From Methylomonas methanica MC09 (GTDB taxonomy: Bacteria > Pseudomonadota > Gammaproteobacteria > Methylococcales > Methylomonadaceae): a stretch of DNA of 64,000 nt. Both the position numbers and the translations under genes were made by a program. Of this stretch, positions 33,462 to 43,738 are shown one piece after another. The notes under the pieces were generated by a model, which had not been told where the DNA came from, searched no databases, and saw only the letters and a list, made by a program, of their open reading frames with translations. The stretch spans positions 992,001 through 1,056,000 of the forward strand of contig NC_015572.1 of assembly GCF_000214665.1 (NCBI RefSeq), read 5' to 3'. Numbering within the stretch: the first letter of the stretch is position 1; each line of letters starts with the position of its first letter.

Positions 33462-34301
33462 TTACTGCCGCCAGGGAAACGGCGCATAGGCAGCGGGTCG
33501 CCAAAATTGCAGGATTTCATTACCGTGGTGCATGTAGTCATCCAGCAAGTCCTGATGACAATGCTGAAAATAGGTGTCTACCGCGGGCGGCGGTTGGTGG
33601 CCGAAGAAACGGTTCAAGCTGTCCAATAACACGCAGGAATTTTGAATTTCGCCCAGGCGGGTTAAATAGGCTTGTATCCGTTCCAGATGATTTTCAGGCA
33701 ATTCAGGTAACAGCTCTTGCGATGCGGCCAACATGTAGCGGAGCCTTTTAACCGAAATTCGCAGATGGTGCAGCGTTGCCGGGTCGGCCGGATCAATTGA
33801 CCGGTAACGCTCCAGCACGGTGCGGTAACTTGTGTCTATCGCTGACAGAATGCGCGGTGTTAAGGTATCTTTCCCGAATGCGTCGCGCATTTCCTTCCAG
33901 GCCTTATCCATTAACGGCTGCAATTCAGCGCTGTTTAGACTTTGCAGGATGGTCGGTGATTGCACCAATAAGCGCTGCTCGTTCAGTTGCAGGTAACGGT
34001 GGTATGCCGCCAGCTCGGGCAAGGCATCCAGGCTGTCGGCCACCTTTTGCAACATCACCTGGGTGTCGCGCAGCTCGTCAAAGCTGTTGAGCTGGGCTTT
34101 CAGGTGCTTGCGCAGTTTGCGCAGGGCGGGCAGCGGCGCCAGCGCCTGCAATAATTGAATTAAAGCCAGCAGGCGCCGACAACTAATACGTAACTTATGG
34201 ACGGCTTCTTCGCTGGCTGTCTGCTGGCAGCGGCTTAAGCGTTTGGTGTGCTTTTGCCACAGCGACTCATAACTTGCCAGTAGTTGTTTTCCGTCATGCA
34301 T
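33462..34301 (-). CDS. CHAD domain protein
   Basis: This 279-residue all-helical protein has the CHAD hallmark of regularly spaced histidines and basic residues on repeated helices (EEAVHKLRISCRRLLALIQL, then LHHLRISVKRLRYML). CHAD domains bind polyphosphate, and the family is often associated with polyphosphate granules or CYTH phosphatases. No CYTH gene is adjacent. It follows pssA by 7 bp on the same strand, so it is probably co-transcribed. Confidence 0.93.
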   Translation of the reverse strand: MHDGKQLLASYESLWQKHTKRLSRCQQTASEEAVHKLRISCRRLLALIQLLQALAPLPALRKLRKHLKAQLNSFDELRDTQVMLQKVADSLDALPELAAYHRYLQLNEQRLLVQSPTILQSLNSAELQPLMDKAWKEMRDAFGKDTLTPRILSAIDTSYRTVLERYRSIDPADPATLHHLRISVKRLRYMLAASQELLPELPENHLERIQAYLTRLGEIQNSCVLLDSLNRFFGHQPPPAVDTYFQHCHQDLLDDYMHHGNEILQFWRPAAYAPFPWRQ

Positions 34302-34308
34302 AACCCGC

Positions 34309-35049
34309 TCAGGATTTACGGCTTTGCAGGCGCTTTTTGCGCATCACCAGCGTCACGATGGGTCCGGACGCGGCATAAGCCACGGACAGCAAAAACAACA
34401 TGCGCTGCGGTTGGGCCATTACAAAACCAACTACCAGCATGGCCAGAATGGTGACAATAAACGGTACCCGGTTTTTAAAATCGATCTCTTTGAAGCTGGA
34501 ATAGCGGAAATTGCTGACCATTAACAAACCGGTGGCAATAGTGGTAACCAGCACCAAATATTTAAAGTTTTCCACCTCATAACCGTTTTCCACGCAGAAC
34601 CACAAGCCGCCGGCCAGAATCGCCGCCGCCGCCGGGCTGGGAAGGCCTTGAAAATAGCGTTTGTCGGCCACTTCCACCTGAGTGTTGAAACGGGCCAACC
34701 GCAAGGCACCGCCGGCCATGTGTACGAAGGCGGCAAACAAGCCGACCTGGCCCATACTGGACAGCGTCCACAAATACATGACGATAGCCGGCGCCGCACC
34801 GAAGGACACCATGTCGGACAAGCTATCGTATTGCACACCGAATTCGCTTTGGGTATTGGTCAGGCGGGCAACCCGGCCGTCCAAACCATCCAATATCATG
34901 GCCACGAATAGGGCGATGGCGGCTGTTTGAAAACGACCGTTGATGGCCGAGGTGATGGCGTAAAAGCCGGCAAACATGGCGCCGGTCGTGAACAGGTTGG
35001 GCAAAAGATAAATGCCGCGATGGCGTTTGGTCTGGGGTTTTTGAGTCAT
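34309..35049 (-). CDS. pssA: CDP-diacylglycerol-serine O-phosphatidyltransferase
   Basis: It makes phosphatidylserine, precursor of phosphatidylethanolamine, at the inner membrane. The 246-residue protein starts at the ATG at 35049 (MTQKPQTKRHRGIYLLPN); an upstream in-frame start adds 11 residues without a better ribosome site. The CDP-alcohol phosphatidyltransferase signature is complete: DGLDGRVARL, eight residues, then G, three residues, D, three residues, D (FGVQYDSLSD). About six to eight hydrophobic helices follow. Confidence 0.95.
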   Translation of the reverse strand: MTQKPQTKRHRGIYLLPNLFTTGAMFAGFYAITSAINGRFQTAAIALFVAMILDGLDGRVARLTNTQSEFGVQYDSLSDMVSFGAAPAIVMYLWTLSSMGQVGLFAAFVHMAGGALRLARFNTQVEVADKRYFQGLPSPAAAAILAGGLWFCVENGYEVENFKYLVLVTTIATGLLMVSNFRYSSFKEIDFKNRVPFIVTILAMLVVGFVMAQPQRMLFLLSVAYAASGPIVTLVMRKKRLQSRKS

Positions 35050-35166
35050 GGTGTGCGCACACAAGGGAAAGTTGGCTTGCATTTTACATGGTCGGCTCTG
35101 GGCTTGCCATGTCGTTTATATGACAGACTGCCGCTCAGCATCATCCTGACTACGCTTGCCGGATAA

Positions 35167-36042
35167 TCAATAAAAGCACTGGTTTTGCCGAAGTTGTTCG
35201 AGCCGGCGCGGAAAGTTTTGTGCAAGGTAGTTTTGCAGCCCTTGCCATGCGGCATTGGCTTCGGCAATTAAACCTTGGTCGGGAGGCTGCTGCTTTTCGA
35301 TGCGGGTGTAATGCAAACCATGGTAATTAATGCCCGCCGCCTTGAGGGCGTCACGCATCGCCGCGATATTCCCGGCGCTGTCATCGATCAGGATCACATG
35401 GTCGTAGTCGAGCTTGAGTTTTGCCAGAAGGTCCAGCAATAACAGGCCTTTATTCCGCCCGCTGACCATGAACACGCCATCGGCGTAACTTACCGGGAGT
35501 TCCGCAGCATCCGGTTTTACCTGCCAGCGGTACATCAAGCCGTTCGGGTCGCCGTTGAGCGGCAACGGTAAGGCGTAACCCGCGTTTTTCAGCTCCCGCA
35601 GCGTCGGGCCGCGACTGTAGGGGCTACGGGCGGTAAGAAAAAGTTTGTCGGCGCCGAGCGAGTTGACTGTGTCGTCGCTATGCGCTTCGGTTTTTTTGAA
35701 GGTTTCCGTTTCGTAATTGATGGCGTTGACATCGAACTTGCACGGCACGTAGCTGGGATCGCTGCTATCCAGCGTGCTTTGCCATCGATACCAATGATCG
35801 CTGCCGAAAAATCGGTCCGACGTCAGCAAGGTGTCGTCGATATCGAATACCACCAGCGTACGGCCGAATTCAGGCGCCAAGTAATTTCCGACGTCCGACA
35901 GGTTCTTGCTGGGAACGATCTCGGAAACAATGGAGTGCGAAAGCCCTTGATCGTTTACGGTTTGTCTTGCCGAGCAGGCGGCCAAAGCCATAGCCAGCAC
36001 CGAAACGGTTAATGCTCTATACAATTTATTATTACTTTTCAT
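35167..36042 (-). CDS. HAD-like lipoprotein (DUF2608)
   Basis: This 291-residue protein has a lipoprotein signal peptide with lipobox LAAC (Cys23). The mature domain is HAD-type: motif I VVFDIDDTLLTSD, motif II FLTARSPYSRGPTL, and a late acidic motif in HVILIDDSAGNIAAM. It fits the DUF2608 branch of HAD phosphatases. It is probably a membrane-tethered periplasmic phosphatase; the substrate is unknown. It is transcribed with the same orientation as pssA but 117 bp apart. Confidence 0.85.
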   Translation of the reverse strand: MKSNNKLYRALTVSVLAMALAACSARQTVNDQGLSHSIVSEIVPSKNLSDVGNYLAPEFGRTLVVFDIDDTLLTSDRFFGSDHWYRWQSTLDSSDPSYVPCKFDVNAINYETETFKKTEAHSDDTVNSLGADKLFLTARSPYSRGPTLRELKNAGYALPLPLNGDPNGLMYRWQVKPDAAELPVSYADGVFMVSGRNKGLLLLDLLAKLKLDYDHVILIDDSAGNIAAMRDALKAAGINYHGLHYTRIEKQQPPDQGLIAEANAAWQGLQNYLAQNFPRRLEQLRQNQCFY

Positions 36043-36122
36043 GATTAGTCATGCGCGGAAGTGTAAGTTATATAATCTTAACTGATTGGCAGCGAATCGG
36101 AATATTGGAGTGAAGCTTATTT

Positions 36123-36743
36123 CTATTCTTCAAGGTTAAAATCATTAATATTTATTTTAATGGATCCATAGTCTTTTAAATATATATCCACTGATTCTTT
36201 CTTAATTTTGCGTAATTGTTGTCCTAGAATTGTCATCTGACGTATGTGTTCGAGAACGACTTGGCAAGAGAAAAATATTAATGCTCTTGGATTGTCGTTA
36301 AAAAAGTCTTCACCAGAGAATTCTTTTCCATTTATCTTTACACTTTTCGTCAAATGCAGGTTCCGTTCGCATTCTTTTCTTCTTTTAGAAGAAATAGTGT
36401 TGAGAAAAGATTTAATGGTGCCCTTAGACGTCGAAATATTATGTGCGTATTTATTTCTTAGCCATCCCAAGGTTTCGATGAATGTTATATATCGATCTGG
36501 TAATAATTTTAAGGTCTTAATAAAAGCTAGTTTTCCATTGGTTTTTGTGCCCATTTGGATAAATGAAAATGCATCAATCAACTCAGGATGCAATAAATTT
36601 TCAGCAATCATTGATGAGGTTGATGCTTCCAAAAGTGAAAAAAGCTTGATTATGCATGTCCAATCATCTTCTTTTTGTAATGCGCAAAAAAAACCTTCAT
36701 TAACTCTCAAGTATTGCTCTAATTCCTTAATATTCTCGTACAC
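36123..36743 (-). CDS. AT-rich HEPN/MtlR-like helical protein, probably acquired
   Basis: This 206-residue protein is in a stretch clearly richer in A+T than its surroundings. It is rich in Lys, Ile and Asn, unlike neighbouring Ala/Leu/Gln-rich proteins. The centre (LLHPELIDAFSFIQMG, then TLGWLRNKYAHNIST) resembles MtlR/DUF4145-type helical domains and contains an R-N-x3-H element like the HEPN RNase motif. No antitoxin-like partner is adjacent, so a toxin role is unsupported. It is likely horizontally gained cargo. Confidence 0.6.
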   Translation of the reverse strand: MYENIKELEQYLRVNEGFFCALQKEDDWTCIIKLFSLLEASTSSMIAENLLHPELIDAFSFIQMGTKTNGKLAFIKTLKLLPDRYITFIETLGWLRNKYAHNISTSKGTIKSFLNTISSKRRKECERNLHLTKSVKINGKEFSGEDFFNDNPRALIFFSCQVVLEHIRQMTILGQQLRKIKKESVDIYLKDYGSIKININDFNLEE

Positions 36744-36822
36744 GTTATTCTCTTGATATTATCGAAACTTAGGCGGCTTAAATGGCCTCGGCTATTAACA
36801 CTTTACACACAAAAAATTTCTT

Positions 36823-37605
36823 TTAGAACTTCCACAACACCAAAGCCTGCGGCACGTTGTCATGCAACCCCTTAATCCCGTATTTATTATGCCAATACTG
36901 GTATTCGATGCCGATAAACAAGTGGTTTTCGTCACCCCAGAAATCGCCCAGGTCCAGACGTAATTGCGGCTGAGCCAGGGCTTGGCGGGCGGCGGTCTGG
37001 TTGCGGCCGATGAAGTCGGCGAAACCTTCGAAACTCCATTTGCTGCCGGCGATTTCAAACGGCAGTTTCCAGACCGGGGTGATTTGCCATGAGGTGCCGA
37101 TATCGGCGGTTTCCGTGACTCGCTGGCGCAGAAAATCGATGTTGAAATAATCGAAACCGGGCAGGTCAAGGTCGACGGTCACGCCATACAGCCAGGCCCG
37201 GTAGCCGCTGCGCGAACTGTCCATATTTTCGCCCAAATTGACGCCAACGGTGATGCCGAAATCCTTAATGATGCGATAGGACAAATCCAGGCCGCTTATT
37301 TTACCCAGGCTGAAAGTGCTGTAGGCTTCTCCGTATAGGATGGTTTGCGAGCGCTGGCCGGATTCGGTAAACAGCGTATCCATAAAGAAAAAGTTACGGC
37401 CATAGGCCCAGCCGTGGGTATGAGTAATGGTGATGATGGATTGCACGACGTCATGAGGATTGAACGGTTCGTTGTAATTCGCACCATGCAGATATTGGAT
37501 TTCGCTGTTGCTCCATTGCATGAAATCGGCTGCGCACGGCGTCGGTAACGCCGGCAATAGCAGGGCGACCCGCAACGCGTTGTTGAGTAAATGTGATTTC
37601 CGCAT
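36823..37605 (-). CDS. Tsx/OmpK-like outer-membrane channel
   Basis: This 260-residue protein has a signal peptide (about 1-25, ending PCAADF). A 12-strand-type barrel is of the nucleoside-specific channel family: SNSEIQYLHGANYNEPFNPH, ITITHTHGWAYGRNFFFMD, and a C-terminal aromatic end (ALVLWKF). It would allow nucleosides or other small solutes through the outer membrane. Length is normal for the family. It sits alone between the ilvC terminator and the AT-rich gene. Confidence 0.88.
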   Translation of the reverse strand: MRKSHLLNNALRVALLLPALPTPCAADFMQWSNSEIQYLHGANYNEPFNPHDVVQSIITITHTHGWAYGRNFFFMDTLFTESGQRSQTILYGEAYSTFSLGKISGLDLSYRIIKDFGITVGVNLGENMDSSRSGYRAWLYGVTVDLDLPGFDYFNIDFLRQRVTETADIGTSWQITPVWKLPFEIAGSKWSFEGFADFIGRNQTAARQALAQPQLRLDLGDFWGDENHLFIGIEYQYWHNKYGIKGLHDNVPQALVLWKF

Positions 37606-37628
37606 ACGGTGTGCTAAATCCTGCGGGC

Positions 37629-37657
37629 AAAAAAAAGCCCATCGTTAGATGGGCTTT
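37629..37657 (-). terminator. Rho-independent terminator of the ilv operon
   Basis: Read leftward, a perfect 10-bp stem AAAGCCCATC / GATGGGCTTT with a 4-nt loop (TAAC) is followed by eight Ts. It lies 17 bp beyond the ilvC stop and closes ilvI-ilvH-ilvC. Confidence 0.92.
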
Positions 37658-37674
37658 AATCCTAGTCTAAAAGC

Positions 37675-38706
<1,032 letters not shown>

Positions 38707-38795
38707 TTAATGGGTTGAGTCAATATTGGGTGTCATCTTTCGTGAAACCGTCGCAGACCAGGCGTGCAAACCCGGGTTTGCACCCCGGTCATCCG

Positions 38796-39287
38796 TTACA
38801 GGTGTAAGCCTTTTTCACCGCGCGAAATGCCGGTCGGACCGGAGCGCACGACTTCTATAATGCATTCCTGGTCAAAGCTATGGACAAAGGCGTCCAACTT
38901 GCTGGATTGGCCGGTCATTTCCACCACATAGCTGGTGGAGGTGGCATCGATAATTTTACCGCGAAAGATGTCGACCATGCGCTTTACTTCGTCTCGCGCT
39001 TCCTGCGGCGTTTTAATTTTAACCAGCATCAGTTCGCGTTCGATATGCGGTGCGTCGGCCAAATCGATCAATTTGACCACGTCGATTAGTTTGTTCAACT
39101 GCTTGGTGATTTGCTCGATAATTTCATCGTTGCCGCGAGTAACCAGGGTCATACGCGACAGGCTGGCGTCTTCCGTAGGCGCCACGGTCAGCGATTCGAT
39201 GTTGTAGCCGCGCGCGGAAAATAACCCGGCCACCCGCGATAGGGCGCCGGATTCGTTTTCAATCAAAATCGAGATGATATGTCTCAT
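38796..39287 (-). CDS. ilvH: Acetolactate synthase small (regulatory) subunit
   Basis: This 163-residue protein has an N-terminal ACT domain (RHIISILIENESGALSRVAG) for valine feedback and a C-terminal ALS_ss domain. It activates and regulates IlvI. The ATG follows the ilvI stop with no gap (TAAATG), with GGGAG in the end of ilvI as its ribosome site. Length equals the E. coli IlvH type. Confidence 0.96.
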   Translation of the reverse strand: MRHIISILIENESGALSRVAGLFSARGYNIESLTVAPTEDASLSRMTLVTRGNDEIIEQITKQLNKLIDVVKLIDLADAPHIERELMLVKIKTPQEARDEVKRMVDIFRGKIIDATSTSYVVEMTGQSSKLDAFVHSFDQECIIEVVRSGPTGISRGEKGLHL

Positions 39288-41024
39288 TTACGATAACTCC
39301 CTGTTCAGCGGCGTGCCGGAAGCAACCCGCAGCTTCATGTCATGATGGGCCTTGCCGGCTTCGATCATCGGGTAGACGTTTTCGGTGCGGTCGGTGATGA
39401 AATCCAGGAATACCGTGCGGTCTTTCAAGGCAAAGGCTTCCTGCAGGGCCGGGCGCACGTCGCCCGGTTTTTCCACCCGGATGCCGACATGGCCGTATGC
39501 TTCGGCCAGCTTGACGAATTCCGGAATGGTATCCATATACGACTGCGAATAACGGCTTTGGTAAGAAAACTCCTGCCACTGCCTAACCATGCCCATATAG
39601 CGGTTGTTCAGATTGATAATCTTCACTGGGGTGTGATATTGCAGCGCGGTGGACAGCTCCTGTATGCACATTTGAATGCTGGCTTCACCGGTCACGCAAG
39701 CGACATCCGAATCCGGGAAGGCCAGCTTCACGCCGATCGCCGCCGGCAAACCGAAGCCCATGGTGCCCAAACCGCCGGAGTTGATCCAGCGGCGCGGCTT
39801 ATCGAAATGATAATACTGCGCGGCATACATCTGATGTTGGCCCACGTCGGAAGTGATGTAAGCGTCGCCATTGGTCACTTCGTAGAGTTGCTCGATTACG
39901 AACTGCGGTTTGATGAACAAACTGCCGCGGTCGTAATCCAGACAGTTGACCGAGCGCCAGCTTTCGATCAATTGCCACCAAGCTTCCAGGGCCGGTTTTG
40001 ACGGCTTCAGCTTGCTTTCCTTGATCAATTCGATCATTTGCTCCAGCACCGGTTTAACTTCGCCGACGATAGGAATGTCGACGCGCACGGTTTTGGAGAT
40101 CGATGACGGATCGACATCGATATGGATGATTTTGGCATAGGGGCAGAATTCCGCCAGCTTGCCGGTTACCCGGTCGTCGAAACGGGCGCCGACGGCCAGA
40201 ATCACATCGCTTTCGTGCATCGCCATGTTGGCTTCGTAAGTGCCGTGCATGCCCAGCATGCCGACGAATTGCTTGTCGGTGGCCGGATAACCGCCCAAGC
40301 CCATCAGCGTATTGGTGATGGGGTAGCCCAACATTTGGGTCAGCTCGGTCAATTCTTTGTGGCCTTCGCCCAGAATCACGCCGCCGCCGGAATAAATCAT
40401 CGGCCGTTGTGCAGACAGCAATACCTCAACCGCGCGTTTGATCTGGCCTTTGTGGCCCACGATGACCGGATTGTAGGAGCGCATGCTGACCTTTTTAGGG
40501 TATTTATACGGCACCTTGATATTCGGGTCGGTGATGTCCTTGGGAATATCGACCAACACCGGGCCGGGCCGGCCGGTAGTGGCCAGATAAAACGCCTTCT
40601 TAATGGTTTCGGCGATGTCGTTGACATCCTTGACCAGGAAATTGTGTTTCACGCAGGGGCGGGTAATGCCGACGGTATCGACTTCCTGAAACGCGTCGCT
40701 GCCGATCACCGGTGACGGTACTTGGCCGGACAGGATGACCATGGGAATTGAGTCCATATAGGCCGTGGCGATACCGGTTACCGCGTTGGTGGCGCCGGGG
40801 CCGGAGGTGACCAGCACCACGCCGGGCTTGCCGGTGGCGCGCGCGTAAGCGTCGGCCGAATGGGTCGCCCCCTGTTCGTGGCGCACCAGAATATGTTTTA
40901 CGTCGTCTTGATGAAAAATGGCATCATAGATGTGCAAAACCGAGCCACCCGGATAGCCAAAAATAAATTCGACGCCTTCGTCTTTAAGACACTGGACAAC
41001 TATATGCCCGCCGCTGAGTTCCAA
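39288..41024 (-). CDS. ilvI: Acetolactate synthase large (catalytic) subunit
   Basis: This 578-residue ThDP/FAD enzyme condenses pyruvate to acetolactate, or pyruvate plus 2-ketobutyrate for isoleucine. The catalytic glutamate lies in [20 protein letters not shown]. The ThDP-Mg region ([19 protein letters not shown], then [14 protein letters not shown]) is intact. The start is TTG at 41024 with GAGG eight bases ahead (GAGGACATAAAATTG); no ATG or GTG is available in frame upstream, so the rare start looks genuine and may limit translation. Confidence 0.95.
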   Translation of the reverse strand: MELSGGHIVVQCLKDEGVEFIFGYPGGSVLHIYDAIFHQDDVKHILVRHEQGATHSADAYARATGKPGVVLVTSGPGATNAVTGIATAYMDSIPMVILSGQVPSPVIGSDAFQEVDTVGITRPCVKHNFLVKDVNDIAETIKKAFYLATTGRPGPVLVDIPKDITDPNIKVPYKYPKKVSMRSYNPVIVGHKGQIKRAVEVLLSAQRPMIYSGGGVILGEGHKELTELTQMLGYPITNTLMGLGGYPATDKQFVGMLGMHGTYEANMAMHESDVILAVGARFDDRVTGKLAEFCPYAKIIHIDVDPSSISKTVRVDIPIVGEVKPVLEQMIELIKESKLKPSKPALEAWWQLIESWRSVNCLDYDRGSLFIKPQFVIEQLYEVTNGDAYITSDVGQHQMYAAQYYHFDKPRRWINSGGLGTMGFGLPAAIGVKLAFPDSDVACVTGEASIQMCIQELSTALQYHTPVKIINLNNRYMGMVRQWQEFSYQSRYSQSYMDTIPEFVKLAEAYGHVGIRVEKPGDVRPALQEAFALKDRTVFLDFITDRTENVYPMIEAGKAHHDMKLRVASGTPLNRELS

Positions 41025-41084
41025 TTTTATGTCCTCAAAATACTAATCAAACCTGAAAATGCTTTTTACAAAAAAAGGTTGTGT

Positions 41085-41113
41085 AAACTACTGTCTTTAG
41101 ACGCTTTCGTCAA
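41085..41113 (-). promoter_or_regulatory. Candidate sigma-70 promoter of ilvI-ilvH-ilvC
   Basis: Read leftward, TTGACG (5 of 6 to the -35 consensus) is followed after 17 bp by TAGTTT (weak -10). A leader of about 55 nt reaches the TTG start. No leader peptide rich in Ile/Leu/Val codons was seen, so classical attenuation is not supported. Confidence 0.35.
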
Positions 41114-41380
41114 GGAAAACCAAGCGTTTTACATAGGTTTTAATGTTGGCGAAAGCACCTAGTTTATGCAGGGGAATAACTGTCGACGATAAATTATTCG
41201 ACATGGGAATTCAGTTGTGTCTTTACGGCAACCCATTCCTGTCCGCTAACCGTTGTAATTCAAGCCCTCGCACACGGCGGGTAAGCCGCCGGTTACCGGG
41301 GTGAAGAGGGGCGGTTTGCGGAATAGGTTTCGGACAAAACCGACAAACCAATACCTGAATGGCGTTTGATTGTCGGTGTA
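41114..41380. other. Non-coding gap between ilv promoter region and WYL remnant
   Basis: The 267 bp beyond the candidate ilv promoter contain no supported gene, no strong hairpin with a T-run and no recognised repeat. The remaining 60 bp up to ilvI are its leader. Confidence 0.5.
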
Positions 41381-41838
41381 TTAAAAGGTGATAAAGTTTT
41401 GCAAGGCGGGTCGGTTTAGCAAAACCACCAATTGCGTCATGGCCTCCCGCTGCAATTCGTCCTTGCCGATGCGTAAGGCTAACAACCAGTAAGGCAGCAA
41501 AGCCGCACGCACCTGAAGAGATAGTTTTCCGTTTAACATGCCGTAGTCATATTCCACCGCCCGTTTTTGCGTATCGCTCAAACCGGGGTGGGGGCCAATT
41601 TCAATAGTCAGGTATTGTTCCCAGCCGACGTCCGTCGGGCAGGGATTTTGCGGTTTGCCAGCCACCGAAGCATGATGGATGCGGGCCAGCACAAAATCGC
41701 GGAACTGGTTGTGGGTGTAACTATAAGCTCGCGCATGCCGAGCTTATCGGGTAAAGGTCTGCGGCTTAAATAGTCGCTTAAGTAGCGTTCCCCGCACTCG
41801 CAGGGATGAACCGGTTTCACGAGTAGAGGTATTTTCAG
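41381..41838 (-). pseudogene. Decayed WYL-domain transcriptional regulator (3' remnant, frameshifted)
   Basis: Two overlapping leftward frames together read like the C-terminal half of a WYL-domain regulator. The first is HPCECGERYLSDYLSRRPLP and on to GMRELIVTPTT; a frame change at about 41715-41740 then continues as YTHNQFRDFVLARIHHASVA, GWEQYLTIEIGPHPGLSDTQ, LQVRAALLPYWLLALRIGKD. The N-terminal DNA-binding half is absent, and the remnant begins directly after the hmuV stop. It is therefore non-functional debris, or at most a partial ligand-binding fragment. Confidence 0.7.
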
Positions 41839-42639
41839 TTAATGTACAGCCCGCCGATGCGGTGTTAGCAGCGGGCGGTCCGGGTACACTGGATGGTTGC
41901 AGACGCTGACCGGGTAATCGAAAATTCGCCTGATCAATTTGTCGGTTAGCACTTGGGGCGGCGTACCGGCTGCAGCCAGCCGGCCGTGTTGCAATACGGC
42001 GATGCGGTCGGCGTATAAGGCGGCTAGATTCAGATCGTGCAGAATCGCCAGCACGCCGGTATTTTGGGTATCGGCGAAATGGCGGGCGATGGCCAGTACG
42101 GCGTGCTGATGAGCCAAATCCAGCGCCGAAGTCGGTTCGTCCAGCAACAGATAACGATGCCATTCGCCGCACGGTTCCCAGATTTGCGCCAATACCCTGG
42201 CCAGTTGCACGCGCTGGCGTTCGCCGCCGGACAGCGTGGTATAGATGCGTTCGGCCAAGTGCGTGGTGTCGGTAAGCGCCAATGCCTGAGCGGTTATGGC
42301 GAGATTTTGGGTATGACTATGGGTTTTGCGGTGCGGGTTGCGGCCCATCAGCACCACTTCCCGGGTGTTAAAGTGAAAGGACAGCGCCGAGCTTTGCGGC
42401 AACACCCCGCGCATGCGCGCCACTTGCCCGGCGTCCCAACTCGGCAGGGAGCGGCCGTTCATCGATAAGGTACCGCTTTGCGGAGACAGTTCGCCGCTCA
42501 GGCAGCGCAGCAGGCTGGATTTGCCGGCGCCGTTGGGGCCGGCCACCGCCAGCACCTCGCCGGGGCTTAGCGTCAGAGACACGTCGTCCAGCAGGACTTT
42601 GGCGCCGATTTGCAGGCTAATCCGGTCGGCGATCAGCAT
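41839..42639 (-). CDS. hmuV: Haemin ABC transporter ATP-binding protein
   Basis: This 266-residue ATPase powers haem import across the inner membrane. Walker A is GPNGAGKSSLLRCL, the signature LSGGERQRVQLARVL, Walker B YLLLDEPTSALD, and the H-loop ILHDLNLAALYAD. It is one base downstream of hmuU and the last intact gene of the haem operon. Confidence 0.95.
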   Translation of the reverse strand: MLIADRISLQIGAKVLLDDVSLTLSPGEVLAVAGPNGAGKSSLLRCLSGELSPQSGTLSMNGRSLPSWDAGQVARMRGVLPQSSALSFHFNTREVVLMGRNPHRKTHSHTQNLAITAQALALTDTTHLAERIYTTLSGGERQRVQLARVLAQIWEPCGEWHRYLLLDEPTSALDLAHQHAVLAIARHFADTQNTGVLAILHDLNLAALYADRIAVLQHGRLAAAGTPPQVLTDKLIRRIFDYPVSVCNHPVYPDRPLLTPHRRAVH

Positions 42640-42640
42640 C

Positions 42641-43735
42641 TCAATGTCCCATCAATTTTTGCCGGAACAGCAGCCATAAGAAAAACGGGCTACCCAGCGC
42701 GCCGGTGACGATGCCGATGGGTACTTCGGCCGGCGCCGCCAGGTTCCGGGCCAGATAATCGGACCACAACAACAGGGTGGCGCCCAGCAAAGCCGAGCCG
42801 GGCAACAGCCAACGATGGTCGGGGCCGAGTGCCAGCCGCAGCAGATGCGGTACCACCAAGCCGACGAAGCCGATTACGCCGGTCAAGGCCACGGCGGCAC
42901 CGACGCCCAGCGCCACCAGAGCCACCGCGAAAGCCTTGAGGCGCTCGACCGGAAACCCTAGGTGGCCGGCTTCGGCTTCACCCAGCAGCAAGGCGTTCAG
43001 CGGATCGGCCAACAGCGGCAGCAACAGTAGGTTCAGTATTAAAAAGGGTGCGCCCAGCAGCACGCTATCCCAGCCCGCGCCTGTCAGACTGCCCATGCTC
43101 CAAAAAGTCAGGGTGCGCAACTGGTCGTCGTCGGCAATGTAGACCAGCAGACCGGTGGCGGAGCCGGCCAGGGCGTTAAGAGCGATGCCGGCCAGCAGCA
43201 GCGAACCGATATCCAGGCGGTCGCCGCTGCCGGCCAGCCGATACACCAGCCAGCTCACCGCAAAACCGCCGCTGATGGCGGCAGCCGGCAACAGGTACTG
43301 ACCCAGAAGTGCGTTCAAGCCGTTGAGCAGGGTGTTTTGCAGTACGATGACCGCCACGGCGGCGAGTGCCGCGCCGCTGGAAATGCCGATCAGTGCCGGG
43401 TCGGCCAGCGGGTTGCGGAACAAACCCTGCATGGCGGCGCCGGAAATGGCCAGCGAGGCGCCTACCATTAAGCCCAACACCAGACGTGGAGCGCGGATGG
43501 CCAACAACACGCTTCGCTGTTCTGCGCTGTAAGGCCATTCGGTTTGCAGGCCCAGGCAGTCGGCCACTATGGCCAAGGCCTGAGCGGGGCTGATCGCCAC
43601 CACGCCGTTGCCCAGCACCAGCAGGCAGGTCAGGCCCAAAATCAGCCACAGACCGAGCAGCAGGCCGGAGCGGCGTCCGCCGGCGAGCATCAGCCAAGCC
43701 GGCAGCTGCGGATGGGAAAAGCGGGATGTCGGCAT
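42641..43735 (-). CDS. hmuU: Haemin ABC transporter permease (FecCD family)
   Basis: This 364-residue protein has about ten transmembrane helices of the BtuC/FecCD fold. Conserved segments are IRAPRLVLGLMVGASLAISG and GAAMQGLFRNPLADPALIGI, with GFVGLVVPHLLRLALGPDHR near the end. It forms the haem channel with HmuV as motor and HmuT as periplasmic donor. The gap after hmuT is 3 bp. Confidence 0.95.
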   Translation of the reverse strand: MPTSRFSHPQLPAWLMLAGGRRSGLLLGLWLILGLTCLLVLGNGVVAISPAQALAIVADCLGLQTEWPYSAEQRSVLLAIRAPRLVLGLMVGASLAISGAAMQGLFRNPLADPALIGISSGAALAAVAVIVLQNTLLNGLNALLGQYLLPAAAISGGFAVSWLVYRLAGSGDRLDIGSLLLAGIALNALAGSATGLLVYIADDDQLRTLTFWSMGSLTGAGWDSVLLGAPFLILNLLLLPLLADPLNALLLGEAEAGHLGFPVERLKAFAVALVALGVGAAVALTGVIGFVGLVVPHLLRLALGPDHRWLLPGSALLGATLLLWSDYLARNLAAPAEVPIGIVTGALGSPFFLWLLFRQKLMGH

Positions 43736-43738
43736 CGG

